Shown: positions 1 through 7,412, counted from the first letter of the stretch. The stretch: DNA of 10,879 bases from Deltaproteobacteria bacterium (GCA_016218095.1 JACREV010000010.1:1-10879); one strand, 5' to 3'. Notes: generated from the letters alone by a model not told the origin. Numbers and translations are program-made.

Positions 1-166
1 CCCTTGCCTCGATAGCATCCGAAGGATATTGGCCCCGCGCCGAGCGGGTCCTAGCCGGACGGGCAAACTCGTATCGAGACGACCTGATTACCCTTGCCTC
101 GATAGCATCCGAAGGATATTGGCCCCGCGCCGAGCGGGTCCCAGCCGGACGGGCAAACTCGTATCG
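1..166. repeat. 90-bp direct tandem repeat, about 1.85 copies
   Basis: Positions 1-76 and 91-166 match at 75 of 76 bases; the only difference is T at 52 against C at 142. The unit length is therefore 90 bp. The match breaks just after the shared GTATCG at 71-76 and 161-166. Each unit contains two small hairpins, ATCC-GAA-GGAT and CCCGC-GCCGA-GCGGG. The array reaches the left edge, so more copies may lie outside. The unit has no start codon with a ribosome binding site and no coding signal. It looks like a recent local duplication of a non-coding repeat. Confidence 0.85.
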
Positions 167-386
167 GACGGCTTGCGTGTGGGGACAGCACCGGGGAGAC
201 TGCCGGAAGGGTGACCGAATGAACTACACCGCCGCAAGCAGCGGGGTATCTTCTAATACTTCCCCTCCCTCGATGGGAGGGGACTGAGGGGAGGGTGACT
301 GCTCGGCGCAGGGCCAAAGTCGGTACGGAGTCTCCGGGTAAATCGATTCTCCTGCCGTTCGATACCGAATTGCCCGCCCGGCCAGG
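140..386. repeat. Long imperfect inverted repeat (arms about 140-205 and 325-386)
   Basis: The reverse complement of 325-386 aligns with 140-205. The best block is 360-386 against the reverse complement of the tandem-repeat end (50-76), with 21 of 27 bases identical; the same block occurs at 140-166. After a similar spacing of 24 and 22 bases, a second matching block around GGAGACT follows (about 190-205 against 327-338). The arms therefore appear to be two diverged, oppositely oriented copies of one repeat family. They enclose about 120 bp that holds the C/G hairpin at 262-282. No open reading frame in the interior looks real. Confidence 0.55.
262..299. repeat. C/G-rich hairpin element
   Basis: CCCCTCCC (262-269) and GGGAGGGG (275-282) form a perfect 8-bp stem around a TCGAT loop. 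A further G-rich tail (GAGGGGAGGG) follows at 287-296. Short elements of this make-up are common dispersed intergenic repeats in GC-rich proteobacterial genomes. There is no T-run behind it on either strand, so it is not a typical intrinsic terminator. Confidence 0.6.
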
Positions 387-388
387 GC

Positions 389-433
389 TTCACCCCCACC
401 CCGGCCCTCCCCGTTCAAGGGGGAGGGGGTGAA
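389..433. repeat. Second C/G-rich inverted repeat element
   Basis: TTCACCCCC (389-397) is the reverse complement of GGGGGTGAA (425-433). Inside it, CCCTCCCC (405-412) can pair with GGGGAGGG (420-427) around GTTCAA. The two pairings overlap by a few bases and are therefore alternatives. The make-up resembles the element at 262-299. The right arm touches the T-run of the PAP2 terminator, so the element lies immediately beyond that transcription unit. Confidence 0.5.
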
Positions 434-451
434 AAAACGCGGCAAGCCGCG
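432..451 (-). terminator. Intrinsic terminator of the PAP2 gene
   Basis: On the minus strand, CGCGGC-TT-GCCGCG (438-451; in practice a 5-bp stem with a 4-base loop) is followed directly by six T residues (432-437). It lies about 70 bp after the stop of the minus-strand PAP2 gene, with no other gene in between. Confidence 0.75.
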
Positions 452-520
452 CTTTATTTGACCCTAAGAGAGAATAAAGGGAGCTTATTGAGGAATTCAG
501 GCGAAGATGAGGTAAGTCTC

Positions 521-1219
521 TCAGGCGAATACCATCTTGACGAGGTCCATTGCCCCGCTGAGCGCGCCCCTTCCGCTGTCGAAGAGGTCGGCTATCTGGT
601 AGGTGACGAGAAAAAGGGCTGGATAGAAAAGGCCCGGCCTTGAGTCCATCCATCTGTACGAAGACTCGAAGGCCCTGATCCTTGCGAGATACGCGTTGCC
701 GGCACAACCGATGAATACCCCGAGCGCCGCGCCTGCAAGGACGTCGGTGGGATAATGAAACCCGAGGTATACGCGGGGGAAACAGATAAAGAGCGCGCTG
801 TAGGCGAGCGCTAACGCGCCCATCCTCCTCGACGCGAAAAAAATCCCGGTAGAGAGGCAGAAGAAGAGGACCGCGTGGTCGCTCGGAAATGAGGACCAGC
901 CGTCGAGCACCTTCGGACTTACCCCGTACGGGGCGATAAAGGCGAGCGACGCCTCGTGCAAGGGGCGAGCCCTGTAAGGGAGGGAGAGCGCGAGCCCTCT
1001 GGCCAGGGCTATCGCCGCGAAAGTGCTTATTATGGCGGCTGTCATGTATTTACGCCCGCGATCTCCCTCCTTAAACCAGATCCGCCAGATGAAGAGCGCC
1101 AGCACGCCTCCTTTAAGGAGGTTATATTGGGTCGTGTATCCCACGAAGTGGTCGAATACAATGGATTCCCGTGAGAGCCTGTTTACATAGAATATGATCG
1201 TGGCGTCAAAAGAGTTCAT
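521..1219 (-). CDS. PAP2-family membrane phosphatase (lipid / undecaprenyl-diphosphate phosphatase-like)
   Basis: This 232-residue protein carries the three-part PAP2 acid phosphatase signature. C1 is PYRARP (81-86), C2 is SSFPSDH (109-115) with the catalytic PSDH histidine at 115, and C3 is RVYLGFHYPTD (149-159) with R149, H155 and D159. The classical lysine that opens C1 is not visible; the R-x-R-P form seen here also occurs in BcrC/YbjG-like enzymes. Several hydrophobic stretches (about 35-50, 60-80, 115-147, 160-180, 198-212) indicate a polytopic inner-membrane protein. The family removes phosphate from lipid phosphates or diphosphates such as undecaprenyl diphosphate, phosphatidate or sphingoid phosphates; the substrate cannot be read from sequence. 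The ATG at 1219 has no clear Shine-Dalgarno, but an upstream ATG is out of frame. The gene is divergent from the hybrid kinase and is followed by a strong terminator. Confidence 0.9.
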   Translation of the reverse strand: MNSFDATIIFYVNRLSRESIVFDHFVGYTTQYNLLKGGVLALFIWRIWFKEGDRGRKYMTAAIISTFAAIALARGLALSLPYRARPLHEASLAFIAPYGVSPKVLDGWSSFPSDHAVLFFCLSTGIFFASRRMGALALAYSALFICFPRVYLGFHYPTDVLAGAALGVFIGCAGNAYLARIRAFESSYRWMDSRPGLFYPALFLVTYQIADLFDSGRGALSGAMDLVKMVFA

Positions 1220-1331
1220 GCCGATGGGCCGTCCATTTTTTTACTATTAGTCTGCCAGATAAATCCGGGTTGTAAATCCTTGCCCCACGAAAATCTAATA
1301 AATATTTACCATACGGCGTAAACCCCCTTAT

Positions 1332-1360
1332 TTGACAAGAGGAGCGCCTGTTGCTATCAT
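1332..1360 (+). promoter_or_regulatory. Near-consensus sigma-70 promoter of the hybrid kinase
   Basis: TTGACA (1332-1337, 6 of 6) and TATCAT (1355-1360, 5 of 6) are separated by exactly 17 bp. The predicted transcript start is near 1367, about 60 bases before the chosen ATG. The surrounding intergenic DNA (1240-1330) is much more AT-rich than the genes. Confidence 0.65.
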
Positions 1361-1427
1361 AAGAATAGGAAAAGCTCTTAAAAAACAAGAGGTTAGAGTC
1401 ACAGAATGGGGCATTACGCCCCCGCCT

Positions 1428-3323
1428 ATGGGCTTTTTGCACCGTGTGATCGATATGGACTACAAGACACTCGCCCAAAACCTCCCCGGCATCGTATACA
1501 GGGTATATCTGCAGGAAGGAAACCGCCCGCAATTCTTCAACGCAATGCTCGAGCCTTTAACGGGTTACAAGGCCGAAGAGCTGGCGCCCGTAGCGAGCGG
1601 CCTGTCTCCCCTCCTTCAAATAATACCTGAGGAAGAGCGGGATCATGTCACAAGGGCCATAAGGCTCGCCGTCTCCGCGGAAAGGCCCTTCGAGGTCTCG
1701 TACCGCGTAAGGCACAAGAACGGCTCATCCCGGTATCTGAGGGAGAGGGGCAGGCCCGTAAGTGACGGGGAGAAATGCCCCGCGTTCATAGACGGCTTTA
1801 TCCTTGACGTCACCGACTACGCCACGGCCGAGCAGAGGCTCGTCGAGGAGAAGAACCTCTCGGATGGCATAATAGAGAGCCTCCCGGGCATCTTCTATCT
1901 GATAGCCGGGGGCGAGAGGATAGTCAGATGGAACAAGAACCTCGAGACCGTATCAGGGTACCCGGCTGAAGAGATAGAGCGGATGAGACCGCTGAAGTTC
2001 TTCAACGAAAGAGAAAAGCCGCTTGTGGCTTCGAAGATAGAGGAGGTCCTCATAAAGGGTTCGGCTGTCGTCGAGGCCGCGCTCGTCTCCAGGGACGGAA
2101 ACGAGACCCCTTTCATGTTCACGGGCGTCAGGGTCGAGCTCGAAGGCGTCCCGCACATAGTCGGCATAGGGCTCGATATAACGGAGAGGAAGCGCGTTGA
2201 GGAAGAGGAACTCAAGGCCCGGAAGATCGAATCCCTCGGCGTCCTCGCCGGAGGCATAGCGCACGAGTTCAACAATTACCTCACCGCCATACTCGGCAAC
2301 GTCTCGTTCGTAAGGGAGTTCCTCAAGGTCGACGAGAAGGCATCCTCAAGGCTCGCCTCGGCGGAAAAGGCCTTGAGCCTCGCCAGGTCCCTCACCTATC
2401 AGCTCCTGACCTTCGCCTCCGGAGGCGCGCCGGTCAAAAAGACGATCGACGTCGGGGATAAGCTCCGGGAAGCGGCGGGATTTGCGCTCCGCGCCTCGAA
2501 GGCGGATTGCGCCTTACTGATATCCGACCGCTTGAGGGCCGTTGACGCCGACGAGGAGCAGATAAGGCAGGCCTTCGTGAACATGATCAGGAACGCGGAC
2601 GAGGCGCTCGGCGGAAAGGGTTCGATCGAGATACGCGCCGAGAACGTGACCGTAGAGGCCGGCTCCGCCCCGCTCCCGAAAGGGGATTATATAAAGGTAT
2701 CCGTCAAGGACAGCGGCGCCGGGATCCCGGAGGAGGACTTGAAGAGGATATTCGACCCGTACTTCACCACCAAGGAGAAGAGGAGCGGGCTCGGGCTCTC
2801 AGTCGCCTACTCGGTAATAAAGGCCCATAACGGGCATATCGAGGTCGATTCGAGCCCCGGCCGAGGGACCGTCTTCAGCGTATACATCCCGGCGCTCCCG
2901 ATAGAGGCCGCCAGGCCCGCGGCCGAATCCATATCAATGGGAAAGGGACGGATCCTCCTCATGGACGACGACGAGTCCATAAGGGATATCTCAGGCTCGA
3001 TACTCAAAGAGCTCGGCTACGACGTCGCGCTGGCAAGCGACGGGGGCGAGGCCATAGAGCGGTATAAAGAGGCCTGGGCCTCGGGCTCCCCTTTCGACGC
3101 CGTCATCATGGACCTTACGGTACAGGGCGGCATGGGCGGCAAGGAGGCTATAAAGCGGCTCCTCGATATAGCCCCCGGGGCAAGGGTGATCGTGTCGAGC
3201 GGTTACTCGAACGACCCCATCATGTCGGAATACAAAAAGTACGGCTTCAAGGAGGTGCTCGTCAAGCCCTACAGGATGACGGAGCTCTCGGAGACGGTAA
3301 GGAGGGCCCTGAAAGACGATTGA
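1428..3323 (+). CDS. Hybrid sensor histidine kinase, PAS-PAS-HisKA-HATPase-REC
   Basis: The protein has 631 residues from ATG 1428 and no membrane segment, so it should be a cytoplasmic sensor. Domain order: PAS 1 (about 12-135), PAS 2 (about 142-255, ending in the usual GLDITERKR), HisKA with H-box GGIAHEFNN and phospho-acceptor His 279, HATPase_c with N-box (N385), G1 DSGAGIP (428-434), F-box FDPYFTT (442-448) and G2 SGLGLS (453-458), then a receiver (about 508-628) with acidic DDD near 513-515, phospho-acceptor Asp 562 and Lys 613. The family autophosphorylates on His and passes phosphate to its own or another receiver. The frame stays open back to a TTG at 1332, but that TTG lies in the promoter -35 box. 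ATG 1428 is therefore preferred, although neither it nor ATG 1455 has a good Shine-Dalgarno. No dedicated output regulator is adjacent; the stand-alone regulators in the window lie on the other strand beyond the PhoX-like gene. Confidence 0.88.
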   Translation: MGFLHRVIDMDYKTLAQNLPGIVYRVYLQEGNRPQFFNAMLEPLTGYKAEELAPVASGLSPLLQIIPEEERDHVTRAIRLAVSAERPFEVSYRVRHKNGSSRYLRERGRPVSDGEKCPAFIDGFILDVTDYATAEQRLVEEKNLSDGIIESLPGIFYLIAGGERIVRWNKNLETVSGYPAEEIERMRPLKFFNEREKPLVASKIEEVLIKGSAVVEAALVSRDGNETPFMFTGVRVELEGVPHIVGIGLDITERKRVEEEELKARKIESLGVLAGGIAHEFNNYLTAILGNVSFVREFLKVDEKASSRLASAEKALSLARSLTYQLLTFASGGAPVKKTIDVGDKLREAAGFALRASKADCALLISDRLRAVDADEEQIRQAFVNMIRNADEALGGKGSIEIRAENVTVEAGSAPLPKGDYIKVSVKDSGAGIPEEDLKRIFDPYFTTKEKRSGLGLSVAYSVIKAHNGHIEVDSSPGRGTVFSVYIPALPIEAARPAAESISMGKGRILLMDDDESIRDISGSILKELGYDVALASDGGEAIERYKEAWASGSPFDAVIMDLTVQGGMGGKEAIKRLLDIAPGARVIVSSGYSNDPIMSEYKKYGFKEVLVKPYRMTELSETVRRALKDD

Positions 3324-3406
3324 CCCTCGGCCTCTCCCCTCCAACACCCGATGAGACCTCTCTTCTTCGCAAAGGACCCCCGCCTTCTATCCCACGTAAA
3401 AAATCT

Positions 3407-3434
3407 TTCACATCAACCGATTGTGTTGTACTAT
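3407..3434 (+). promoter_or_regulatory. Candidate sigma-70 promoter of the PhoX-like gene
   Basis: TTCACA (3407-3412, 5 of 6) and TACTAT (3429-3434, 4 of 6) are 16 bp apart, in the 140-bp gap after the hybrid kinase. The predicted start near 3441 gives a leader of about 20 bases before ATG 3464. The local sequence is more AT-rich than the genes. No terminator is visible between the kinase and this site, so read-through is also possible. Confidence 0.35.
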
Positions 3435-3463
3435 CAATAAACTGTTCGAAAGACCGGTCCCTG

Positions 3464-5365
3464 ATGAAAAGACCCGCCATATCCATTATCGCGTTCCTCG
3501 CGTTATGCCTGCCTTTAGCCGTATCGGCCTCCGGCGCACTGTCGTTCTCACCGCTTAAGCTCGCGGAGACCGACGACGAGAGGTTGTCCGTAACCGTCTC
3601 TCCCTCGGTTGCCGTTGGCGGCAAGGAATACACGCTCTCTTACAGGACGCTGGCCAGGGTCGGAGATACCGACGCCGAAGGCGATACCTTCGGGCTCCTT
3701 AAGGACGCCGACGGAGAGGCTTTGAGAAAAGGGGATGGTTTCCGCGTAAGCAACAGGCCGGACGGGAACTCCGCGTTCGAGAGGGACGGCCGCCTTTTTC
3801 TGCTCACGCAATTCGAGGACTCCCCCGGCGCGGCCTATGTCACCGAGTTCGAAAGGAGGAAGGACGGATCTTTAAAGGCGCTCAGGTTCAACCCGGTGGA
3901 CTTCTCGCCGGTAAACGGGTCCTTCATAAACTGCTCGGCGTCCAGGACGCCGTGGGATACCCAACTCGCCTCAGAGGAGGATTACTTCCTCGACGCCTTC
4001 TCGTTCGACCCGCGCGCCGAAGAGATGACGGCGAGGCACATGGGACATTGCGAAAAAGACCTTGCCGGGCGGCTTACCGGAGGATACTCTCCTCCGCCGT
4101 TCGCCCCTGCCGCGGACTTAAGCGATTGGTGCGCATTTGTCAAAGGCATACGGGACGACTATCTCAAGTCCCCTTCCGTCTTCACCCCCTACAACTTCGG
4201 GTATAATATAGAGCTCTCGATAGACGGGGACGGGCGCGCCGGGATTGTAAACGGGACCAAGCGTTACGCCTTCGGCAAATACTCGCCGGAGATGGCCCTC
4301 GTAATGCCTGACGAGAGGACGGTCTACATAACCGACGACGGCTCCTACTCGGGGTTTTTCATGTTCGTCGCGGATAAGGCGCGGGACTTATCCGCCGGGA
4401 CGCTCTACATGGCGAAGTGGACGACCGAGAGAGGACGTCCGGATTCAGGCGCGGTCTCATGGGTAAGGCTCGGGCACGGGCGCGACGAGGCGATAAAGGC
4501 GGTCATCGGGAAAAAGCCGTTGTTCAGCGACATATTCGAGACAGCCCCTCCGGGCCCGTGCGGCAACGGGTTTAAGATGGTAAAGGCCGGTGGCGGAGCG
4601 CTCTGCCTTAAGCCCCGCGACGGCGTAAACGCGAGGGTGTCGGATAGGTTCAAAGACGCTAACGAGGCGCGCCTCGCGCTCTCGTTCCTCGAGGCGAGGC
4701 GCTACGGCGCGTACATCGGCGCCACAGCGGAATTCAACAAGACCGAGGGGCTCGCCTACAATAACGACGCGAACGTCCTCTACGCGGCCTTCTCCTCGAC
4801 AGGCGGCTCCATGGGCGACAACCCAGGGGATGCCGCGAACGACTTAAGGCTCCCCGAGAACAGGTGCGGGGCCGTCTACGGAGGGACCCTCTCCGGCGGC
4901 CAAAAAGACGCGTCCCTCTCCCCTATAAAGAGCAGGTTCGTACTCTCGCGGTTTAGGCCCGTCCTCGAAGGCAGGGCGCTCAAGCCCGGGGAGCCCTACG
5001 CCGCGGAGAACGCCTGCCACCCCGGGTATATCGCGAACCCGGACAACCTGGGTTACTCGGACGGTCTGCTTTTTATCGGAGAGGACTCCTCAAACCGCAT
5101 GAACAACGCGGTCTGGGCCTTTGATCCCGCGAAAAAGACGCTCACCAGGGTCCTCTCAGCCCCGACCGGGGCCGAAGTCACCGGGTCGTTCGCGACACTC
5201 GGCACAGGCGCTAGCAGATATATCTTCATCAACATACAGCACCCGCGCGGGGACCACTCGCGTAACGCATACGGAGTGAAGGCGAACAGGGATTACATAA
5301 AGGGCGCCGACGAGCCCTCGAAGCTGAGCTACACGGGCTACATCGAGCTCCCTTCCGCCCATTGA
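3464..5365 (+). CDS. Exported PhoX-like (DUF839 family) protein, putative phosphatase
   Basis: From ATG 3464 the protein has 633 residues. It opens with a classic Sec signal: MKRP, a hydrophobic core to about residue 20, and a likely cut near VSA-SG (residues 21-24). This is why the upstream in-frame extension to 3320 is rejected. The body resembles the PhoX/DUF839 family. FINCSASRTPW (154-164) followed by EE at 171-172 matches the family pattern around NCxGxxTPW...EE. FGKYSPEMALVMPD (270-283) followed by DDGSYSGFFMF matches the block that in PhoX carries acidic metal ligands. Later signature-like segments are NPDNLGYSD and FINIQHPRGD near the C-terminus. Known PhoX enzymes are Fe/Ca-dependent periplasmic alkaline phosphatases exported by the Tat route; this one lacks a twin-arginine. 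Whether it is an active phosphatase cannot be told, and many DUF839 proteins are uncharacterised. Its stop directly abuts the end of the convergent small gene. Confidence 0.8.
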   Translation: MKRPAISIIAFLALCLPLAVSASGALSFSPLKLAETDDERLSVTVSPSVAVGGKEYTLSYRTLARVGDTDAEGDTFGLLKDADGEALRKGDGFRVSNRPDGNSAFERDGRLFLLTQFEDSPGAAYVTEFERRKDGSLKALRFNPVDFSPVNGSFINCSASRTPWDTQLASEEDYFLDAFSFDPRAEEMTARHMGHCEKDLAGRLTGGYSPPPFAPAADLSDWCAFVKGIRDDYLKSPSVFTPYNFGYNIELSIDGDGRAGIVNGTKRYAFGKYSPEMALVMPDERTVYITDDGSYSGFFMFVADKARDLSAGTLYMAKWTTERGRPDSGAVSWVRLGHGRDEAIKAVIGKKPLFSDIFETAPPGPCGNGFKMVKAGGGALCLKPRDGVNARVSDRFKDANEARLALSFLEARRYGAYIGATAEFNKTEGLAYNNDANVLYAAFSSTGGSMGDNPGDAANDLRLPENRCGAVYGGTLSGGQKDASLSPIKSRFVLSRFRPVLEGRALKPGEPYAAENACHPGYIANPDNLGYSDGLLFIGEDSSNRMNNAVWAFDPAKKTLTRVLSAPTGAEVTGSFATLGTGASRYIFINIQHPRGDHSRNAYGVKANRDYIKGADEPSKLSYTGYIELPSAH

Positions 5366-5542
5366 TTACTGCCACCCCTTGAGCGCCCTTTCACCAAGCA
5401 ACATCACGCAGGAATCGTCGAGGAGAAAATAGACCGCCTGCGGCTCGTACGACCCGCCGCACGCGCCGGTTGGTTTCGGCTCTGCCTCTTCGATCGTCTC
5501 CTCGAGCCAGATCATCTCTTTCGCGCGCATTTTTCTCGCCAT
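5366..5542 (-). CDS. Small uncharacterised protein, 58 residues
   Basis: ATG 5542 is preceded by a strong Shine-Dalgarno (AAAGAGGAG, ending seven bases upstream) and by a good sigma-70 promoter. The frame runs 58 codons to TAA at 5366-5368. The protein begins MARKMRAKEMIWLEETIEE, a charged and probably helical start, then has a GACGGSYEPQ turn, the hydrophobic AVYFLLDDSCVMLLG stretch, and ends LKGWQ. It has two cysteines (28 and 45), no signal peptide and no clear membrane segment. I do not recognise the family. Its last codon touches the stop codon of the PhoX-like gene with no gap, so the two are convergent without room for a separate terminator. Promoter, ribosome binding site and frame together make it a likely real gene despite its size. 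Confidence 0.65.
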   Translation of the reverse strand: MARKMRAKEMIWLEETIEEAEPKPTGACGGSYEPQAVYFLLDDSCVMLLGERALKGWQ

Positions 5543-5583
5543 GGGACTCTCCTCTTTAAGTCCGGTCCGATTTATTGAGAGAG

Positions 5584-5611
5584 ATTATAACAGACAAATC
5601 TCCGCAGTCAC
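5584..5611 (-). promoter_or_regulatory. Sigma-70 promoter of the small gene
   Basis: On the minus strand the -10 box is a perfect TATAAT (5584-5589). GTGACT (5606-5611, 4 of 6 to TTGACA) lies 16 bp upstream. The predicted start is near 5577, giving a 35-base leader that holds the strong ribosome binding site at about 5550-5558. T-runs on the plus strand at about 5624-5632 and 5638-5646 flank the promoter upstream. Confidence 0.6.
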
Positions 5612-5734
5612 TGCCGGCTGGAAGTTTTTTTTGCCTGTTTTTTTTTGAGCGATAAAGGTCGGGAGAGGCGGGACGCGGGCGTACTCGGGTACTTTTTCCT
5701 TCCGCGCATGCCGCGTGAGCGGGGCAAGACCGGC

Positions 5735-7147
5735 CTACACGGCGGACTTTCTATCCTTGAAGGAAGACTTGTCAAGGCCGAATTTTTCCATCTGGCGCGC
5801 TACCGTCCGCGTGCTGACGCCCATGAGTACGGCGACCTTGTTTATATGCCCGTGCTCCTGCTTAAGATAATGCGTCAGATATGCCTTCTCAAGCTCCTCA
5901 GCGCAATTTTCTCTCGCCTCTATGTAGCTGACACGGTCGACCATCTTTCCGCATGGACAGCTCTCCTCGCGCGCTCGCATCGAGGTCTCGAGCCTCGGTA
6001 TCCTGTCGATCCATCTACGCGGGTTGGTAAGTACCGTCCTTTCGATGGCGTTCTTAAGCTCCCTTACGTTTCCAGGCCAGCCGTGGTCGAGGATCTGGTT
6101 TATGGCCGAGGGAGAAAACCCCTCTATATCTTTCTGATACCGCCTTTTGAAAAGATTGAGGAAGTGGTCGGCGAGAAAGATGATGTCCTCTTCCCTCTCC
6201 CGCAGGGGGGGCAGGCGTATCTCGACGACGTTCAGCCTGTAGTAGAGGTCTTCCCTGAACTCGCCATCCCTGACAGCCTGCTCGAGGTCCTTGTTTGTGG
6301 CGGCTATCACCCTTGCGTTAAGCTTCATCATCCTGGAGCCGCCTACGCGCTCGAACTCCCGTTCCTGAAGCACGCGGAGGAGCTTTACCTGTATGTCGAG
6401 CGAAGTGTCTCCGATCTCGTCCAGGAAGATGGTGCCGGAGCCCGCCGCTTCCATCTTGCCGACGTGCGACGCGTGCGCCCCTGTAAAGGCGCCCCTTTCA
6501 TGGCCGAAGAGAATGGACTCCAGAAGGGTGTGCTGGACCGCCGTACAGCTTATCGCGACGAAAGGTTCGTTCTTCCTGCTGCTCGTGTCGTGTATCGCCC
6601 TCGCTGCGAGCTCCTTGCCTGTGCCGGTCTCGCCCCTCAAAAGCACGGTCGCGTCGGTCTGGGCCACCGAGTTTATAAGGTCGTAGACCTCGACCATCTT
6701 CTTGGACCTGCCTATCAGGGCATCGGATGATTCGACGGTTTCGAGCCGCTTTCTCAAGGCGACGACCTCGCCGGCAAGCTCGCTGTTCTCAAGGACCTTC
6801 TTGACCCTCACCAGAAGCTCTTTGGAGCTCACCGGCTTGCAGAGGAAATCGCTCGCCCCGGCCCTCATGATATTGACGGCCGTCTCTATGTCGCCATAGC
6901 CGGTGCACACGATCACCGGTATCGGCTTTTTGGACCGTTGGGCCGCCTTGAGTATGTCGGTGCCGTCCATCCCGGGCATGCGGATGTCGGTGAGTATCAG
7001 GTCGATGTCCTGTATGGCTTCGAGAGTCTTGATGGCAGATGCGGCGTCGGTGAATTTGGCGACCGTATAGCCTTCTTTTTCCAATACCAGGGAGACCTCT
7101 GTTGCCGCCCTCTCCTCGTCGTCGACCACCATGATCATCTTCTTCAT
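5735..7147 (-). CDS. NtrC-family sigma-54-dependent response regulator
   Basis: The 470-residue protein has the standard three-domain layout. The receiver (about 4-120) has DD 9-10, phospho-acceptor Asp 54 in LILTDIRMPG, T82 and Lys 104. The AAA+ sigma-54 interaction domain (about 142-375) has Walker A GETGTGKE (172-179), an intact GAFTGA loop (219-224), Walker B TIFLDEIGD (239-247) and REDLYYRLN. The C-terminal Fis-type helix-turn-helix lies at about 423-455 (NKVAVLMGVSTRTVARQM). Intact GAFTGA means it should contact sigma-54 and remodel the closed promoter complex when phosphorylated. An odd SCPCG cysteine pair (396-399) sits in the linker before the helix-turn-helix. ATG 7147 is chosen because the receiver starts right there; the frame continues upstream to 7276 through AT-rich, non-domain sequence. 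The sensor partner is probably the split histidine kinase upstream on the same strand, inferred from position. Confidence 0.93.
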   Translation of the reverse strand: MKKMIMVVDDEERAATEVSLVLEKEGYTVAKFTDAASAIKTLEAIQDIDLILTDIRMPGMDGTDILKAAQRSKKPIPVIVCTGYGDIETAVNIMRAGASDFLCKPVSSKELLVRVKKVLENSELAGEVVALRKRLETVESSDALIGRSKKMVEVYDLINSVAQTDATVLLRGETGTGKELAARAIHDTSSRKNEPFVAISCTAVQHTLLESILFGHERGAFTGAHASHVGKMEAAGSGTIFLDEIGDTSLDIQVKLLRVLQEREFERVGGSRMMKLNARVIAATNKDLEQAVRDGEFREDLYYRLNVVEIRLPPLREREEDIIFLADHFLNLFKRRYQKDIEGFSPSAINQILDHGWPGNVRELKNAIERTVLTNPRRWIDRIPRLETSMRAREESCPCGKMVDRVSYIEARENCAEELEKAYLTHYLKQEHGHINKVAVLMGVSTRTVARQMEKFGLDKSSFKDRKSAV

Positions 7148-7157
7148 ACGTACACCA

Positions 7158-7172
7158 GGCAAGTCACCTGCC
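7158..7172. promoter_or_regulatory. Palindrome in the NtrC-type gene leader
   Basis: GGCAAGTCACCTGCC is a 15-base palindrome with one mismatched pair, lying 11 bases upstream of the NtrC-type start codon. A perfect CCGATCGG (7171-7178) overlaps its end. It could be an autoregulatory operator or a leader hairpin. Short palindromes arise by chance, so support is weak. Confidence 0.25.
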
Positions 7173-7212
7173 GATCGGACCTGTTTTTTCCCAACAATCG
7201 AGATTGGTTCTA

Positions 7213-7240
7213 TTTTTATGAAAAACCAGGCTTTTTGCAA
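7213..7240 (-). promoter_or_regulatory. Possible sigma-70 promoter of the NtrC-type gene
   Basis: On the minus strand, TTGCAA (7235-7240, 4 of 6) and TAAAAA (7213-7218, 4 of 6) are 16 bp apart. They lie in the AT-rich 300-bp gap between the kinase-receiver operon and the NtrC-type gene. I saw no -24/-12 site in this gap. A separate promoter is expected because a terminator precedes the gap. Confidence 0.25.
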
Positions 7241-7377
7241 GGAAAAAAGATTTAATAAATAAACCATGTAGCCCATTTCCGTTTATTTTTAAACAAATTA
7301 TTTTCACATGCGCCTCTAATGCACTTCCCGTTGAATAAAAATCAAAACTTCCCCGTATCATCTTCAGGTATGCTGAC

Positions 7378-7412
7378 AAAAAAAATTCTTCTTATTTTTC
7401 AAATAAGAAGAA
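7378..7412 (-). terminator. AT-rich intrinsic terminator of the kinase-receiver operon
   Basis: TTCTTCTTATTT (7386-7397) and AAATAAGAAGAA (7401-7412) form a perfect 12-bp inverted repeat with a 3-base centre. On the minus strand it is followed by eight T residues (7378-7385). It begins about 35 bp after the stop of the stand-alone receiver gene. The stem is long but poor in GC. No T-run follows on the plus strand, so it should act on the minus strand only. Confidence 0.65.

Noticed and set aside
1..166. CRISPR array
   Set aside because: The copies are contiguous 90-bp units with no variable spacers between short repeats, and no cas gene is present.
206..324. Insertion sequence between the inverted arms
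   Set aside because: The interior is about 120 bp with no transposase-like frame, and the arms are too diverged to act as clean terminal repeats.
3320..3463. 48-codon extension of the PhoX-like protein
   Set aside because: It would bury the Sec signal peptide; the extension overlaps the kinase stop and contains the candidate promoter.
5690..5706. GTAC-TCGG-GTAC followed by TTTTT as a plus-strand terminator
   Set aside because: The stem is only 4 bp and no plus-strand gene ends nearby, so the resemblance is probably chance.
5645..6730. 361-codon open frame on the plus strand
   Set aside because: It lies antisense to the NtrC-type gene, has no recognisable domain, is rich in Arg/Val/Leu as expected from a mirrored GC-rich gene, and starts with a weak codon in a T-run context.
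7164..7379. 71-codon open frame in the gap before the NtrC-type gene
   Set aside because: It is AT-rich with no ribosome binding site and no recognisable protein, and it overlaps the likely promoter region.
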